Translations under genes and position numbers: made by a program | In this document: piece after piece, positions 6,280-6,775 of the stretch | How the letters are laid out: each line of letters starts with the position of its first letter | How positions within the stretch are numbered: position 1 is the first letter of the stretch | Notes under the pieces: generated by a model | The model's input: the letters and a program-made list of their open reading frames with translations, nothing else | The model's database searches: none | Told to the model about the DNA's origin: nothing | Source of the DNA: an uncultured bacterium | Lineage (GTDB): Bacteria; Verrucomicrobiota; Kiritimatiellia; RFP12; UBA1067 | Reading direction: 5' to 3' | NCBI GenBank assembly: GCA_902773475.1 | Contig: CACYEO010000054.1 | Span: 1-6,775 of the forward strand | DNA length: 6,775 nt

Positions 6280-6744
6280 TCAGCCGATCTCGCGGAGAAC
6301 GTTCACGGTCTCCACTGCGGCTTCCACTGCCGAGAAGCCTTTGTTGCCCTGCTTCGTTCCGCAGCGCTCCACTGCCTGTTCAAGGTTGTCGGCCGCCACC
6401 ACGCCGTTGATCACCGGTACGCCGGTTTCAAGAGCAATCTGCGAAAGCGCGCGGGCTACGGTTTCGTTGATGAGGTCGGCGTGGGGGGTGGCGCCGCGCA
6501 CGACCGCGCCGAGGCACACGATCGCGTCGTACCTGCCGGATTTCGCAAGCCGGTTCGCCGCCACGGGCAGTTCGTTAGAGCCTGGAACGCGCACGACATC
6601 GAGGTCTTTCGCGTCCGCTCCGAGACGGGAATAGGCGTCGGCCGCGCCTTTTACGAGCTGATCGACGAGAAAGCCGTTGAATCTGGCGGCCACTGCGGCG
6701 ATTTTGACGCCTTTTGCTACAAGGTTACCGGAAATTTCACGCAT
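6280..6744 (-). CDS. ribH: 6,7-dimethyl-8-ribityllumazine synthase
   Basis: A 154-residue lumazine synthase, the usual length. It condenses 5-amino-6-ribitylamino-uracil with 3,4-dihydroxy-2-butanone 4-phosphate in the next-to-last step of riboflavin synthesis, in the cytosol, normally as a pentamer or 60-mer capsid. Matching motifs are RFN (21-23), VPGSNELP (53-60), LGAVVRGATPH (78-88) with the catalytic H88, NGVVAADN (113-120) and the ERCGTKQGNKG block (126-136), which contains the phosphate-contacting Arg. The start is ATG with GGAG 9 nt upstream (6754-6757). It is the first gene of the visible block. Only 31 nt remain to the window edge, with no stop codon on this strand, so I cannot tell whether another gene precedes it. 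ribD, ribE and ribA/B are not in the window. Confidence 0.97.
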   Translation of the reverse strand: MREISGNLVAKGVKIAAVAARFNGFLVDQLVKGAADAYSRLGADAKDLDVVRVPGSNELPVAANRLAKSGRYDAIVCLGAVVRGATPHADLINETVARALSQIALETGVPVINGVVAADNLEQAVERCGTKQGNKGFSAVEAAVETVNVLREIG

Positions 6745-6775
6745 CTTCGCATTCTCCGAATTGGCTGGAAGGAAA

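Noticed and set aside
4896..6410. A 504-codon open frame on the plus strand, antisense to the phosphofructokinase and HAD-like genes
   Set aside because: It lies opposite genes with clear family motifs, its translation matches no family I know, and GC-rich codon use keeps antisense frames free of stops.

Overview
The window is GC-rich bacterial chromosome with a dense block of housekeeping genes. Seven genes on the minus strand lie head to tail from 6744 down to 1196. One gene on the plus strand (239-1165) converges on the end of that block. I see no mobile element, CRISPR array, tRNA or rRNA. The organism is probably a diderm bacterium: it has an exported glycerophosphodiesterase, a candidate lipoprotein and Lgt. 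The PPi-dependent phosphofructokinase and the Cys-rich form of Lgt would fit the PVC superphylum (Kiritimatiellota, Lentisphaerota or Verrucomicrobiota). That placement is an inference with low confidence.

Layout in the direction of minus-strand transcription: ribH (lumazine synthase, 6744-6280); a 67-nt gap holding a short perfect hairpin; PPi-type phosphofructokinase (6212-5004); a 38-nt gap; a HAD-like protein with degenerate catalytic motifs (4965-4237); mazG (4240-3389); ispH (3411-2527); a Pro-rich candidate lipoprotein (2530-2084); and lgt (2062-1196). The last five genes overlap by 4, 23 and 4 nt or are separated by 21 nt, so they look translationally coupled. The block ends at a GC hairpin (1153-1175) that also contains the stop codon of the converging plus-strand gene. 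Positions 1-238 hold no supported gene, only leader sequence with a few weak repeat or hairpin signals.

The genes cover riboflavin synthesis, glycolysis using PPi, nucleotide-pool cleaning, the last step of the MEP isoprenoid pathway and lipoprotein maturation. Two links look meaningful but are inferred. MazG releases PPi and the phosphofructokinase uses it. The small exported protein carries a lipobox-like Cys and sits directly upstream of Lgt, the enzyme that would lipidate it. I did not find a clearly new system. The least ordinary items are the HAD-like protein, which lacks several canonical catalytic acids, and the unassigned small lipoprotein candidate.
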